From NCBI GenBank assembly GCA_028285035.1, contig JANQQF010000071.1, forward strand, positions 88,774 to 152,773: a DNA stretch of 64,000 nucleotides. Direction: 5' to 3'. Position numbers and translations under genes: made by a program. The notes beneath the pieces are model-generated. The model saw nothing but the letters and a program-made list of their open reading frames with translations, did no database searches and was not told where the DNA came from. Shown here piece after piece: positions 1-8,500 of the stretch. How positions within the stretch are numbered: position 1 is the first letter of the stretch; the number at the start of each line of letters is the position of its first letter. The stretch is from Phycisphaerae bacterium (GTDB taxonomy: Bacteria > Chloroflexota > Anaerolineae > 4572-78 > J111).

Positions 1-2
1 GC

Positions 3-434
3 AATCACACTGGCAACAATATGGCCGGGGTGGATGCCATTATCGAATTTTGCCAGCAGGACAATCAGGGCCTCATTTTTTCCAATTTGGTCGATTTTGA
101 CAGCCTCTATGGGCATCGAAACAATCCTCGGGGCTATGCTGATGCGCTGGAGGCGTTTGATCGCCGCTTACCAGAAATCGAGGCGGTGATGCGTGACGGA
201 GATGTTACGATGATCACTGCTGATCACGGCAACGATCCTACCACGCCCAGTACAGATCACTCTCGTGAGCGTGTTCCGATTTTGGTCTTCGGCAAGCCTA
301 TTAATTCCGCGACAAATATCGGCACACGAGCCTCTTTTGCCGATTTAAGCGCGACGATTGCCGCGCTGCTTGGCGTTGAATGGAATGGGGCTGGCGAAAG
401 TTTTGCTCAGGAGATGATATCATGGAATTCGTAG
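3..434 (+). CDS. deoB: phosphopentomutase, C-terminal part (5' end outside window)
   Basis: The reading frame is open from the first bases, so the N-terminus lies outside the window. Phosphopentomutase interconverts ribose-1-P (or deoxyribose-1-P) and the 5-phosphate in nucleoside salvage. The visible 143 residues carry the metal-binding end of the alkaline-phosphatase-like fold: NLVDFDSLYGHRN, the ITADHGNDPT motif (Asp and His metal ligands) and the downstream DHSRERVPI segment, all typical of DeoB. The stop overlaps the next gene by 13 nt, which suggests translational coupling. The phosphoglyceromutase branch of the superfamily is less likely because DFDSLYGHR and DHSRE are DeoB signatures. 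Confidence 0.9.
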   Translation, partial: NHTGNNMAGVDAIIEFCQQDNQGLIFSNLVDFDSLYGHRNNPRGYADALEAFDRRLPEIEAVMRDGDVTMITADHGNDPTTPSTDHSRERVPILVFGKPINSATNIGTRASFADLSATIAALLGVEWNGAGESFAQEMISWNS

Positions 435-946
435 ATGCGGTCTCTCAAAGCACGGTTTTGTCAATCACTCTTCTGTTCATGGCCATTGGCCTTGTATTCA
501 CCATTATTCCCCCGCTGCCCGGCACCTTGGTCATTTGGGCCGCTGCTATTTTTTATGGCGTCGCACTCGGTTGGGAACAATTAGGCTGGATCCTCTTTAG
601 TGCTCTCACCATCCTGATGGTCATTGGCATTGGCGGAGATATTGCCGCTGGACATTTTGGGGCAAAAATGGGAGGGGCTTCCTGCTCAAGCGTTGTCGTA
701 GGCGGTATCCTTGGCTTTATGATCGGCATCGCGTTGAGCTTTACAGGTATTTTCTTATTAGGCTGTATCGGTGGATTTATCGCCACAATGGGTGGCATTT
801 TGCTCGTCGAGCGTTGGATACGGGGTGAGTGGGCTGGAGCAATTCAAGCGACAAAAGGCTATATGGCTGGGGCAACCTTAGGCGCGGTGGCTAAAGTCAT
901 TTCAGGGGTCGTGATGGTTGGGTTATTTTTATGGGCGGTTACGTAA
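422..946 (+). CDS. DUF456-family small membrane protein
   Basis: This 174-residue protein is almost entirely hydrophobic, with about five membrane segments. It has the FTIIPPLPGTLVIWAA stretch near the N-terminus and Gly-rich helices (GGDIAAGHFGAKMGG) seen in DUF456 proteins. The function of the family is unknown. I chose ATG 422 because AGGAG lies 8 nt upstream (409-413). An in-frame ATG at 380 lies deep inside deoB and has no site. The gene overlaps the deoB stop and its own stop overlaps the convergent HEAT-repeat gene by 8 nt. Confidence 0.8.
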   Translation: MEFVDAVSQSTVLSITLLFMAIGLVFTIIPPLPGTLVIWAAAIFYGVALGWEQLGWILFSALTILMVIGIGGDIAAGHFGAKMGGASCSSVVVGGILGFMIGIALSFTGIFLLGCIGGFIATMGGILLVERWIRGEWAGAIQATKGYMAGATLGAVAKVISGVVMVGLFLWAVT

Positions 947-1511
947 AATAGACCATCTGCCCGACACCCATCCGCTCCAAGGCAATGTCGGCATAATGTC
1001 GGACCATATAACTTTCATCACCAATCAGGGCATTGAAGAGGGCTTCAATCGATGAGCGATCCTCAATTTGGACCAAGGCTTTGGCAGCCCGGACGCGAAC
1101 CCACGACTGCTCACTGGTTATCGCCTCGATGAGGGCTGGGGTGGCCGCCTTGCCAATTTTCCCCAAAGCGTCTGCCGCGTGATTGCCGTTGGCTGAGGCA
1201 TCTTGAGTCGCTAAGGCTGCCAAGCCATCGACAGCAGCTTCGGCTTTGAGTTCTCCCAGAGCAAAAGCGGCCCCGCTACAAACCATTTCCTCGGGATCTT
1301 GTAACATCTCAATTAACAAGGCAATCGCCGCTTCAGAGCCGTTGGCCCACAATCCACGGATCATCCAAAAACGCACATCCGACTCTGTAGACGACTGGAG
1401 GTCACGTAGTGTCGTGAGTCCCGTCTCACCGGACTCACCCAAGGCAACAGCCGCAGCTTCGGCGGCTACATCATCACCCACTAAAAACAAATCGATCAAC
1501 TCAGCTGACAT
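939..1511 (-). CDS. HEAT-repeat protein
   Basis: The 190-residue protein is made of about five HEAT/PBS-lyase-like helical repeats of roughly 31 residues, for example the units around SSTESDVRFWMIRGL, DPEEMVCSGAAFALGEL, NGNHAADALGKIG and SEQSWVRVRAAKALVQI. There is no signal peptide. Such repeats form protein-binding solenoids, and no enzymatic residues are visible. It starts 12 nt after the stop of the DUF123 gene on the same strand, so the two probably form an operon. The partner is unknown. Confidence 0.75.
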   Translation of the reverse strand: MSAELIDLFLVGDDVAAEAAAVALGESGETGLTTLRDLQSSTESDVRFWMIRGLWANGSEAAIALLIEMLQDPEEMVCSGAAFALGELKAEAAVDGLAALATQDASANGNHAADALGKIGKAATPALIEAITSEQSWVRVRAAKALVQIEDRSSIEALFNALIGDESYMVRHYADIALERMGVGQMVYFT

Positions 1512-1523
1512 TCCAAATATCCT

Positions 1524-2000
1524 CTACTCATCTTCCAGATCATCCCCACCAAAGGCCCGCAATACTTTAGCCTCAGGGAAACGGGTACGAACCCCCACCG
1601 CAAAGTCATCCAATAGCGGCCGTACATCAAAATAAATGAGGTGGCTATCTTTGCTGGTATCCGACGAGCCAAAACCATCGACAACAATGGTTGCGCCAGG
1701 AATATCCAGCATCAAATCCACCCAATCCTCCTCGCGCTTTTCGGTGTCCAGCGATAGCCAAATCTCTTCGACTTGGGCCGCTTGCCGAAAGTAATCGATG
1801 TGCCAGTGCGGCTTTTCGACAGGTCTGAGATGGTAGCGCACGCGCCCCACCAAGCCCCCTGCCCCAAAAGCACTGCCAATGTAGGTGTACCACCCTGCCG
1901 GGAATTCGAACTCGCCCAAACGACCAATTGTTAATTCGACATTTTCGGCCAAATGAAGCAATAAAACATATTGTCCTGTTAGAATTTCGTCTTGTGTCAT
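1524..2000 (-). CDS. DUF123 / GIY-YIG-like nuclease family protein
   Basis: This is a 158-residue protein with the DUF123 pattern: GQYVLLLHL at the N-terminus, then GWYTYIGSAFGAGGLVGRVRYH (a GIY-YIG-like core with Tyr and Arg) and PHWHIDYFR. The fold is related to GIY-YIG endonucleases, and in archaea the domain is sometimes fused to endonuclease III, so a DNA repair role is possible but unproven. It is the first gene of a probable two-gene operon with the HEAT-repeat protein downstream. Confidence 0.8.
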   Translation of the reverse strand: MTQDEILTGQYVLLLHLAENVELTIGRLGEFEFPAGWYTYIGSAFGAGGLVGRVRYHLRPVEKPHWHIDYFRQAAQVEEIWLSLDTEKREEDWVDLMLDIPGATIVVDGFGSSDTSKDSHLIYFDVRPLLDDFAVGVRTRFPEAKVLRAFGGDDLEDE

Positions 2001-2005
2001 TGTTT

Positions 2006-2035
2006 TTGTAAATAGTAATTGGTAAGTGGTAAATC
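2006..2035. repeat. fragment of a GTAAATAGTAATT-type intergenic repeat
   Basis: The stretch just upstream of the DUF123 gene reads as iterated GTAAATAGTAATTGG/GTAAGTGGTAA units. A better preserved inverted copy with the same GTAAATAGTAATTG core occurs at 15701-15765. This is a degenerate low-complexity element, not a gene. Confidence 0.4.
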
Positions 2036-2182
2036 AAACTTATGCCGTAGTGTAATCGTGACAGGGATGTGTGTCAAAAGTTTTGCAAGGCTGAAAGAGT
2101 GATTTTGAATAAAATGACATTGACCTTAAATCATAGCAATGGTACAGTATCGAGCGTGAATTATGGGGGAGATTATTAACCG

Positions 2183-3682
2183 ATGAGTCGAATAGAGACA
2201 GATTTCGACAATGAGAACGAAAAATCTTTTCATCATCCCTGCCCAAGGCAATACAATAGCCTACACCTCTCCTGCTGGGAGAGGAGGCTGGGGGGTGAGA
2301 GGCACTGTCAATGGACAAATCATTGGCGATGGTCCCTCATCGGCTGTCTCCTCTTATGGCTCATTATTGCCCCGACCTTCGCCCGGGCCCATCCTCTCGA
2401 TGAGTACTATCAAGTCACAACCATCAATGTAGCACCTAACCGAGTCACTCTCTCTGTGGAGCTGTATCCAGCCGTTCTCATTGCCCCCCAGCTTTTACCA
2501 CTGATTGACGCTGATGAAAATGAACAAATTTCAGAGACAGAGCAAACGGCCTACATCGACTTTTTTCGTAAACAGGTGCAGCTTCAAGTAGATGGCCAGA
2601 CCGTGGAGCTGACCCCAGCCAACATCCAATTTCCGAGTTATCTGGATATTCAGGCGGGCGGCAGCGTCATTCGCTTCGATCTTTTTACCGATTTACCCGC
2701 TGACCATCGGGGCGACCATCAGCTATCTTATCAAAATGATCACTGGCCGGATAGTGCCATCTATGTGGTCCAACCTCGCAGCGAATTGCCCGATTGGGTT
2801 TACATTCTCGACTTTGAGCGAGACATCTTACAACAATCCATTCAGGTCAACTACAGCATAGACCCAGCCGCCCCAGTCGAGCACGGGGTAAAACAAGCCA
2901 TCAGTGAGGTTGCGGGGGCGGAAACAACGACAATCGGACAAGAGCAACTCTCTCGCTACCTCTATGCCGACCTATCACCGCTGTGGGTTACGGTTGCCAT
3001 TGGGCTATCTATTGTCCTGGGTGCCCTTCACGCCCTGACGCCAGGGCACGGCAAAACCTTGGTCGCGGCCTATCTTATTGGCAGTCGCGGCACGCTCAAA
3101 CACGCCGTCTATCTCGGTGGCATCGTCACCTTCACCCACACCGCCTCGGTCATCCTAATCGGCTTACTGGCCCTACTGGCCAGCCAATTTATCGTGCCCA
3201 CCCTGCTCGTCCCGATTTTGGAAATTAGCTCCGGGCTATTAGTTGTTTATCTAGGCATTCGTCTGCTGTGGGATCGCTGGGCTGCTTATCAACACGATGC
3301 AGCCCATCATCACCATCATTCACACGACCACGATCACCACCACCATCATATTCCTGAAGGCGTCAAAATGAGGGATCTATTGACCCTCGGCGTTTCAGGC
3401 GGTTTAGTCCCCTGTCCCGAGGCCTTGGGCATCATGTTGATCGCCATCGGTCTCAATCGTATTCTTCTGGGGCTAGGGATGATTGTGGCCTTTAGCTTTG
3501 GGCTGGCTGCCATTCTAATCATCATCGGCATTTTGCTGGTCCGCTCCAAGTCGCTGCTTGAGCGGGTGAGCGGGGCTGGGGGACGGTGGCAAACAGTGCT
3601 GCCGTTGGTCAGCGCGGTGATTGTTACGGTATTGGGTTTGGGGATTGTGGCAAAGGGGGTGTGGCCATTTTGGCTGGGCTAA
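2183..3682 (+). CDS. NicO/RcnA-type nickel-cobalt transporter with His-rich loop
   Basis: This 499-residue membrane protein resembles the NicO/HoxN-like efflux or uptake family. A signal-like hydrophobic stretch (about residues 50-70, ending FARAHPLDEYY) is followed by a roughly 200-residue extracytoplasmic domain. The transport core follows, with the LHALTPGHGKTLVAAYLIG motif (about residue 285), a His/Asp-rich metal-binding loop (about residues 374-390, over a dozen His) and GGLVPCPEALGIML. The family moves Ni2+ or Co2+; direction cannot be told from sequence. The first 45 or so residues are odd: they read through a palindromic repeat at 2264-2302. No ATG, GTG or TTG lies closer to the signal peptide, so the true start is uncertain. 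Confidence 0.75.
   Translation: MSRIETDFDNENEKSFHHPCPRQYNSLHLSCWERRLGGERHCQWTNHWRWSLIGCLLLWLIIAPTFARAHPLDEYYQVTTINVAPNRVTLSVELYPAVLIAPQLLPLIDADENEQISETEQTAYIDFFRKQVQLQVDGQTVELTPANIQFPSYLDIQAGGSVIRFDLFTDLPADHRGDHQLSYQNDHWPDSAIYVVQPRSELPDWVYILDFERDILQQSIQVNYSIDPAAPVEHGVKQAISEVAGAETTTIGQEQLSRYLYADLSPLWVTVAIGLSIVLGALHALTPGHGKTLVAAYLIGSRGTLKHAVYLGGIVTFTHTASVILIGLLALLASQFIVPTLLVPILEISSGLLVVYLGIRLLWDRWAAYQHDAAHHHHHSHDHDHHHHHIPEGVKMRDLLTLGVSGGLVPCPEALGIMLIAIGLNRILLGLGMIVAFSFGLAAILIIIGILLVRSKSLLERVSGAGGRWQTVLPLVSAVIVTVLGLGIVAKGVWPFWLG
2264..2302. repeat. palindromic repeat inside the 5' coding region of the Ni/Co transporter
   Basis: CCTCTCC and GGAGAGG form a stem around TGCTG, followed by GGCTGGGGGGTGAGAGG. 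It looks like the short GC-rich palindromes found between genes elsewhere in this window, but here it lies inside the reading frame and is translated as part of a non-conserved N-terminal extension. Confidence 0.5.
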
Positions 3683-3685
3683 GAC

Positions 3686-4714
3686 TTACACCTTTATCCC
3701 ACGCAGAAACGCCGCACTTTCCTCGGGCAGAGCGGGATTGATATGCATCCCACTTCCCAATTCAAAACCAGCGGTATAGCTTAAACGGGGAATTATAGCT
3801 ATAAACCACTGTAGATACCCATTACCCAATTCTTTAACTGGAGCGGTGCGAATAATTAGATTAAAGCTGGGATCTCGCAAGCCAAGATATAAACGACGCA
3901 GAATATCACGCAGAACGTTGGCTAAATCCTCAATCTCATTAGGCTGACTATAGAGAAAACTGACACTTTGACGCCGAGGTATAACCCAAATGTGAAAGGG
4001 GCCGGGGGCAGCGTACAAGACAAAGGAGACAAAATGGTCACTAACGGTGACAAGGCGGGACTTCTGCTTTAGTTCATCCGCCAGCATTACCTGAAAGACA
4101 TTCTCCCCCGTATCATCGAAGTACCGACGGGCGTCTTCATTACGTTGCCGCAAGTGTCCAGGCACAATGGGCAGGGCAATGATTTGACTGTGCGGATGTT
4201 TGAGTGAGGCCCCAGCCTCAACCCCATGATTTTTGAAAAAGATAATCTGTTCAATTCGGCCATCCTGCACAATATTCCAGCCCCGTTGTAAAAAGGCGTC
4301 AAGCGCCAAGGATACTTCGGTGGCGGACATCAAAGCCCAGGTGGTGTTATGTTTGGGATGCTCAACCAAGATTTCATGATGCCCAACGCCAGAAATCCAA
4401 CGATGGACACCATCAAAGGTACGAGCAAATTCACCTTCACGCGCCAACGCAGGATATTTGTTGTGAACGGCCCGAACTTGCCACGCCCCCTGCACTGGCC
4501 AACGAGCTACCTCTAAATCCAACTCTTCGTTGTTAACACAAAATGGACAAGTCGGATCATGCTCCGGCTCACATTCAATCGATGATTTTCCTTCAGTTTC
4601 ACGGAAATCAACAGGTCGTTTAGCTCGTTCTGTGGCGATAATGACCCAATCTTTTGTCGCGATATTTTGACGTAGTTCCGGCATTTTGACCCACCCGGAA
4701 TGATTTTGGAGCAT
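3686..4714 (-). CDS. galT: galactose-1-phosphate uridylyltransferase
   Basis: GalT transfers UMP between UDP-glucose and galactose-1-phosphate in the Leloir pathway. The 342-residue length is normal. The zinc-site CPFC pair is present near residue 57, and the nucleophile motif appears as KHPHSQIIALP (HPHxQ). FHIWVIPRR and the C-terminal HIN motif are also in place. I kept the ATG at 4714 because TTGAGGT gives a Shine-Dalgarno 4-5 nt upstream. An internal ATG at 4684 (MPELRQN) matches the usual family start better but has no clear site. No other galactose genes are next to it. Confidence 0.9.
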   Translation of the reverse strand: MLQNHSGWVKMPELRQNIATKDWVIIATERAKRPVDFRETEGKSSIECEPEHDPTCPFCVNNEELDLEVARWPVQGAWQVRAVHNKYPALAREGEFARTFDGVHRWISGVGHHEILVEHPKHNTTWALMSATEVSLALDAFLQRGWNIVQDGRIEQIIFFKNHGVEAGASLKHPHSQIIALPIVPGHLRQRNEDARRYFDDTGENVFQVMLADELKQKSRLVTVSDHFVSFVLYAAPGPFHIWVIPRRQSVSFLYSQPNEIEDLANVLRDILRRLYLGLRDPSFNLIIRTAPVKELGNGYLQWFIAIIPRLSYTAGFELGSGMHINPALPEESAAFLRGIKV

Positions 4715-4717
4715 TAT

Positions 4718-4734
4718 ACCTCAAAAGTTGAGGT
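4718..4734. promoter_or_regulatory. inverted repeat ACCTCAA-N3-TTGAGGT upstream of galT
   Basis: This perfect 7-bp inverted repeat with a 3-nt spacer overlaps the probable ribosome binding site of galT. It could be an operator or a small RNA hairpin that hides the site. The same ACCTCAA half recurs in the larger palindrome at 25598-25629. Confidence 0.35.
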
Positions 4735-4794
4735 TTGGTCTAACAGCTTAGAGATAAGTCATTCTAACTTTGATTTTATCACGTTTTGGCAACT

Positions 4795-4920
4795 GGTTCC
4801 AAAGCGCTACGTTGGAACCGAGCCTTGGACGCTCTGCGTTCCCGCCAAGCGCAGTGCCCCGACGGGACGCAGAGCGTCCGTTTAGGCATTCCAACGCCGG
4901 AGCGTCGGAACGAGCCGCTG
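4795..4920. repeat. compound REP-like palindromic repeat
   Basis: The galT to carboxymuconolactone decarboxylase-like gap holds a composite palindrome. GGACGCTCTGCGT (4827-4839) pairs perfectly with ACGCAGAGCGTCC (4867-4879), followed by GCATTCCAACGCCGGAGCGTCGGAACGAG-like sequence broken over 4886-4914. Elements of this kind are widespread in Chloroflexota and cyanobacterial genomes. Nothing here looks like a gene. Confidence 0.6.
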
Positions 4921-4943
4921 ACCGCCTAAATGTTACAAACTTT

Positions 4944-5345
4944 TTATTCACCCTTTAAATATTGCTCATCGACAGGCACTTTCATTCCCGTCGCAATCGC
5001 ATTTGTTTGATGGGCCATCCCCACAATCGCCATGAGCTCTTGATATTGTCCGTCGGTCATCCCTTTGGCAAAAGCGGAAGCGGTATGAGAGTGGATACAG
5101 TAATCGCAGTTATTGGCAATCGAAACGGCGATATAAATCATCTCTTTGGTCAGACTATCGATCTCCCCCGATCCCATCACCTGCTTGAGAGACTCCCAAA
5201 CGCGCTTTAGGGTATCAGGGTGGTGGGCCAACGCTTTCCAGAAATTGTTGATAGTATCGGTATTACGAACCGCCCGAATATCATCAAACACTGCCTGAAC
5301 TTCAGGGGAGGCATCTTCATATTCAATCAATGTAACCGTTGCCAT
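4944..5345 (-). CDS. carboxymuconolactone decarboxylase / AhpD-like protein
   Basis: The 133-residue protein has the AhpD-like all-helical core with the redox motif NNCDYCIHSHTASA (CxxC followed by His). Proteins of this size with CxxCxxxH usually act as alkylhydroperoxidase-like or gamma-carboxymuconolactone-decarboxylase-like enzymes; the CxxC favours a peroxidase or disulfide role. A good ribosome binding site (GAGGAG, 6 nt from ATG) marks the start. It is monocistronic. Confidence 0.85.
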   Translation of the reverse strand: MATVTLIEYEDASPEVQAVFDDIRAVRNTDTINNFWKALAHHPDTLKRVWESLKQVMGSGEIDSLTKEMIYIAVSIANNCDYCIHSHTASAFAKGMTDGQYQELMAIVGMAHQTNAIATGMKVPVDEQYLKGE

Positions 5346-5543
5346 AGTTTCTCCTCACAAAATAGTTTAAAATCAGGAGTTCGCCCCAAATCAGCTTAGG
5401 CGTACACTTTAGACTCCTGCACAAATCCACAAAGGTAACACAGGCTTCTAGCCTATCCATACGCAGGCAAGGATGCCTACGGTACATCTTTACTTGAGAA
5501 GATAATGTCTGTTTCCCTTCACCATCTCACCAAAGAACGGGTT

Positions 5544-5571
5544 TTGTCACTTGCTCATTTAGCGTTATACT
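5544..5571 (+). promoter_or_regulatory. sigma70-like promoter, TTGTCA-N16-TATACT
   Basis: The 352-nt gap before the aminotransferase contains TTGTCA (5544-5549) and TATACT (5566-5571) with a 16-bp spacer. This gives a leader of about 120 nt. In the leader, TTCAAAGG (5583-5590) and CCTTTGAA (5627-5634) form a perfect 8-bp stem. The rest of the gap (5346-5540) holds only a small AGGCA/TGCCT hairpin near 5465. Confidence 0.45.
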
Positions 5572-5697
5572 CAGCCGCACATTTCAAAGGCCTGTTCAGG
5601 GTTTCAAATCATTCCATACTAAATGACCTTTGAAGATTAACTTTCGATAATAGTAAAACGAATCTTAAATTCAACAAACTCTGTGAGGAGAATCTCA

Positions 5698-7002
5698 ATG
5701 AAGACACAAGAAATTTTAGACAAGCAAAAGCAACATCTCTGGCCCAATCATCTGCTTTACTATGCTGACCCATTGCCCTTAGAACGCGGTGACGGAATGT
5801 ATGTGTGGGATACAGACGGCAACAAATATCTTGATTTTTTTGCCGGAATTTTGACCACCAGCGTGGGCCATAACAATCCCACCGTTAATCAGCACATTCA
5901 GGATCAGGTGGGCAAACTGCTCCACACCTCGACCCTTTACCCCAACGCCGCGCATGTCGATTTGGCCGAACTTCTGGCCTCAATCACACCCGAAGGCTTA
6001 GATACCTTCTACTTTGGCGCAACCGGCACCGACGCGGACGAAACCGCCGTCTTGATTGCCCAAATTTACACTGGCAACACCGAAATCATCGCTCTCCGCC
6101 ACGGCTACAGCGGTAAATCCCAAATGGCGATGTCCCTCACCGGGCAAGCCTCTTGGCGGATGGGACCACCCCACATCGGCTATGTGCGCCACGCTATGAC
6201 CCCCTACACCTATCGCAGCTTGGGTGATATGGATGCAAGCAAATATGTTCAAGCCTGTCTGGATGATCTTGAAGATGTCATTCAAACGATGACCTCTGGC
6301 AAAATTGCCGCGTTGATTATGGAGCCGATTCAAGGGGTGGGCGGCTTTATCACCCTGCCCCCCGAATATATGAAAGGGGCGGCTGAAATTGCGCGTGCCC
6401 ACGGCGGCCTGGTGATTATCGATGAAGTTCAAACCGGCTTTGGTCGCACCGGCACCCATTGGTGGGGCCACCAGCACAGCGGGATTACCCCAGACATTAT
6501 GACAATGGCCAAAGGCATTGCTAATGGGATGCCGCTCTCAGCCGTCGCCACCACTGAAGAAATTGCCAAAAGCACAGTCGGGGCGGGCCTGACGATCAGC
6601 ACCTTCGGCGGGAATCCCGTCGCCTGTGCCGCTGCTATCGGCACCATTACCGAAATGAAAGAAAAGTGGAACCCCGAACGCTCGGCAGACGTAGGTGGCT
6701 ATTTACAGGATGGTTTGGGTGGTCTCAACGACAAATATCCGTTGATCGGCAACCTACGTGGTCGCGGCTTGATGCAAGGCATCGAACTGGTCACTGACCC
6801 TAACAGTAAGGAACCAGCCACTCAACAGGCCAACGCCTTGCTCGACACCGCACGCAAGCTTGGCCTGTTAATCGGGAAAGGTGGTCTATGGGGTAATACG
6901 ATGCGTATCGCGCCCCCATTGATTGCCACCAAAGAGGATGTGGACGAAGCCATTGAAAAGCTCGATTACGCCCTCGCTCAAGTACAGGAGATGAGTTTTT
7001 AG
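5698..7002 (+). CDS. class III PLP aminotransferase (beta-alanine/AGXT2-like)
   Basis: The 434-residue protein is a fold-type I, class III aminotransferase. It shows VWDTDGNKYLDFFAGI, the GATGTDADETAV phosphate-loop region, VIIDEVQTGFGRTG with the PLP-contacting Asp, and the Schiff-base lysine in TMAKGIANGMPLSAV. The closest groups are alanine-glyoxylate aminotransferase 2 and beta-alanine/4-aminobutyrate aminotransferases. The following gene is an N-carbamoyl amidohydrolase, so transamination of beta-alanine (or beta-aminoisobutyrate) made from pyrimidines is a reasonable inference. ATG 5698 is chosen because GAGGAG lies 7 nt upstream. Confidence 0.85.
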   Translation: MKTQEILDKQKQHLWPNHLLYYADPLPLERGDGMYVWDTDGNKYLDFFAGILTTSVGHNNPTVNQHIQDQVGKLLHTSTLYPNAAHVDLAELLASITPEGLDTFYFGATGTDADETAVLIAQIYTGNTEIIALRHGYSGKSQMAMSLTGQASWRMGPPHIGYVRHAMTPYTYRSLGDMDASKYVQACLDDLEDVIQTMTSGKIAALIMEPIQGVGGFITLPPEYMKGAAEIARAHGGLVIIDEVQTGFGRTGTHWWGHQHSGITPDIMTMAKGIANGMPLSAVATTEEIAKSTVGAGLTISTFGGNPVACAAAIGTITEMKEKWNPERSADVGGYLQDGLGGLNDKYPLIGNLRGRGLMQGIELVTDPNSKEPATQQANALLDTARKLGLLIGKGGLWGNTMRIAPPLIATKEDVDEAIEKLDYALAQVQEMSF

Positions 7003-7104
7003 GGTAGAGTTCTTAGAGTTGATGGGGTTTGTAGAGTTTATAGAGTTAAAGCAATTTATTCGGTTTACGTGAGTTGGTAGGATGTGATTTAGTGAAGCGG
7101 GAAG

Positions 7105-7155
7105 ACAACAACCTTTCCGCTTTACTACCCACTACCCACTAGCCACTACTTACTA
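7105..7155. repeat. low-complexity ACTACCCACTACCCACTAGCCACT repeat
   Basis: Iterated ACTACCCACT/ACTAGCCACT units lie just before the ribosome binding site of the M20 hydrolase. A short related stretch (CACTAGCCACTATTCACC) lies at 38886-38905 before the acyl-CoA dehydrogenase. No gene function is apparent. Confidence 0.4.
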
Positions 7156-7171
7156 TATTTTGGAGGAAGCG

Positions 7172-8404
7172 ATGACAAAAGAGTTACGCATTAATGGTGA
7201 ACGTTTGTGGGACAGTTTGATGGAGATGGCAAAAATCGGGGCACTCGAACACGGCGGCTGTCGACGGCTGACGTTGAGTGACGAAGACAAGGCCGGGCGC
7301 GACCTGTTCATTCAATGGTGTGAGGACGCAGGCTGCACCATCAGCATTGACGAGATAGGCAATATTTTCGCTCGGCGACCCGGCAAAGATAACAGCCTTC
7401 CGCCCGTCGGTGTGGGCAGTCACCTCGACACGCAACCACATGGGGGTAAGTTTGATGGGGTGTACGGGGTTTTGGCTGGGCTAGAGGTTGTCCGCACCTT
7501 GAATGAAAACAACATCGAAACCAATGCCCCCATCGAAATCATTTCCTGGACCAATGAGGAGGGCGCTCGCTTCGCCCCACCAATGCTCTGCTCTGGTGTC
7601 TTTGCTGGCGAATTCACAAAAGAATTTGCCCTTGATCTGCGTGACGCTGATGGCTATCGCTTTGGCGATGAATTGGAGCGCATCGGCTATGTCGGTGATA
7701 TGCCCATTGGCAATCATCCGTTCACTGCCTTCCTGGAAATTCACATTGAACAGGGGCCAATTTTGGAAGACACAAACACAACGGTGGGTGTGGTCACAAA
7801 GGTACAAGGCTTCCGCTGGTATGACATCACCATCAAGGGACAAGATGCCCACTCTGGCTCCACGCCGATGACCACCCGTCGCGACTCCTTACTAGCCAGC
7901 GCAAAGGTGATCGAAATTGTCAACCAAATCGCCCTCAAGTATGAACCGGATGGTCGCGGCACGGTCGGCTTTGTCCGGGTCACACCGAACTCCCGCAACA
8001 CCATCCCTGGTCAGGTCGATTTCACCATCGACTTCCGCCACCCGGAACACGATGTGCTGGTGGCGATGGAGGAGCAGCTATATACTGAGTGCAAGGCGCT
8101 GGCCAAGGCTAACGGCGTGGAGATTGATATCGAACACGTCTCCTACAGCCCGCCCGTTGATTTCCACGAGGATTGCATCAATGCCGTCGAAGCCGCTTGC
8201 CAAACCGTTGGTTGCCCCTACCGCAAGATGATCTCCGGGGCGGGGCACGATGCCTGCTACATCAACCTCGTCTCCCCCACGAGTATGATCTTCGTCCCCT
8301 GCGCTGACGGCATCAGCCACAACGAGGCCGAAAGTGCGGAGCCGGAAGATTTAACAGCGGGTTGTAACGTGATGCTTCACGCAGCCTTGTCGTTTGCCCT
8401 GTAA
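7172..8404 (+). CDS. M20 zinc hydrolase: beta-ureidopropionase / N-carbamoyl-amino-acid amidohydrolase
   Basis: This 410-residue enzyme belongs to the AllC/HyuC/beta-ureidopropionase branch of the M20 family. The metal site is visible as VGSHLDTQPHGGKFDGVYG (His, bridging Asp), WTNEEGARFAP (Glu-Glu) and IHIEQGPILE, with AGHDACY and ISHNEAE in the C-terminal part. It removes a carbamoyl (or ureido) group. Sitting after a beta-alanine-type aminotransferase, N-carbamoyl-beta-alanine is the best substrate guess; allantoate or N-carbamoyl-L-amino acids remain possible. ATG 7172 follows GGAGG at 7162-7166. Confidence 0.85.
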   Translation: MTKELRINGERLWDSLMEMAKIGALEHGGCRRLTLSDEDKAGRDLFIQWCEDAGCTISIDEIGNIFARRPGKDNSLPPVGVGSHLDTQPHGGKFDGVYGVLAGLEVVRTLNENNIETNAPIEIISWTNEEGARFAPPMLCSGVFAGEFTKEFALDLRDADGYRFGDELERIGYVGDMPIGNHPFTAFLEIHIEQGPILEDTNTTVGVVTKVQGFRWYDITIKGQDAHSGSTPMTTRRDSLLASAKVIEIVNQIALKYEPDGRGTVGFVRVTPNSRNTIPGQVDFTIDFRHPEHDVLVAMEEQLYTECKALAKANGVEIDIEHVSYSPPVDFHEDCINAVEAACQTVGCPYRKMISGAGHDACYINLVSPTSMIFVPCADGISHNEAESAEPEDLTAGCNVMLHAALSFAL

Positions 8405-8415
8405 TTTTTAATATT

Positions 8416-8486
8416 TTTGACAGGATTTACAAGATTGATAAGATTTTTATCGTTTTTATCCTGAAAATCTTGTAAATCCTGTCAAA
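8416..8486. terminator. long bidirectional stem-loop between convergent genes
   Basis: TTTGACAGGATTTACAAGATT (8416-8436) pairs perfectly over 21 bp with 8466-8486, and T-runs lie on both outer sides. It sits between the converging M20 hydrolase and GNAT genes, so it probably ends transcription from both. Elements beginning TTTGACAGGATTTACAAGAT are dispersed in many environmental bacterial genomes. Confidence 0.8.
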
Positions 8487-8500
8487 TTTTTACAGACGAT

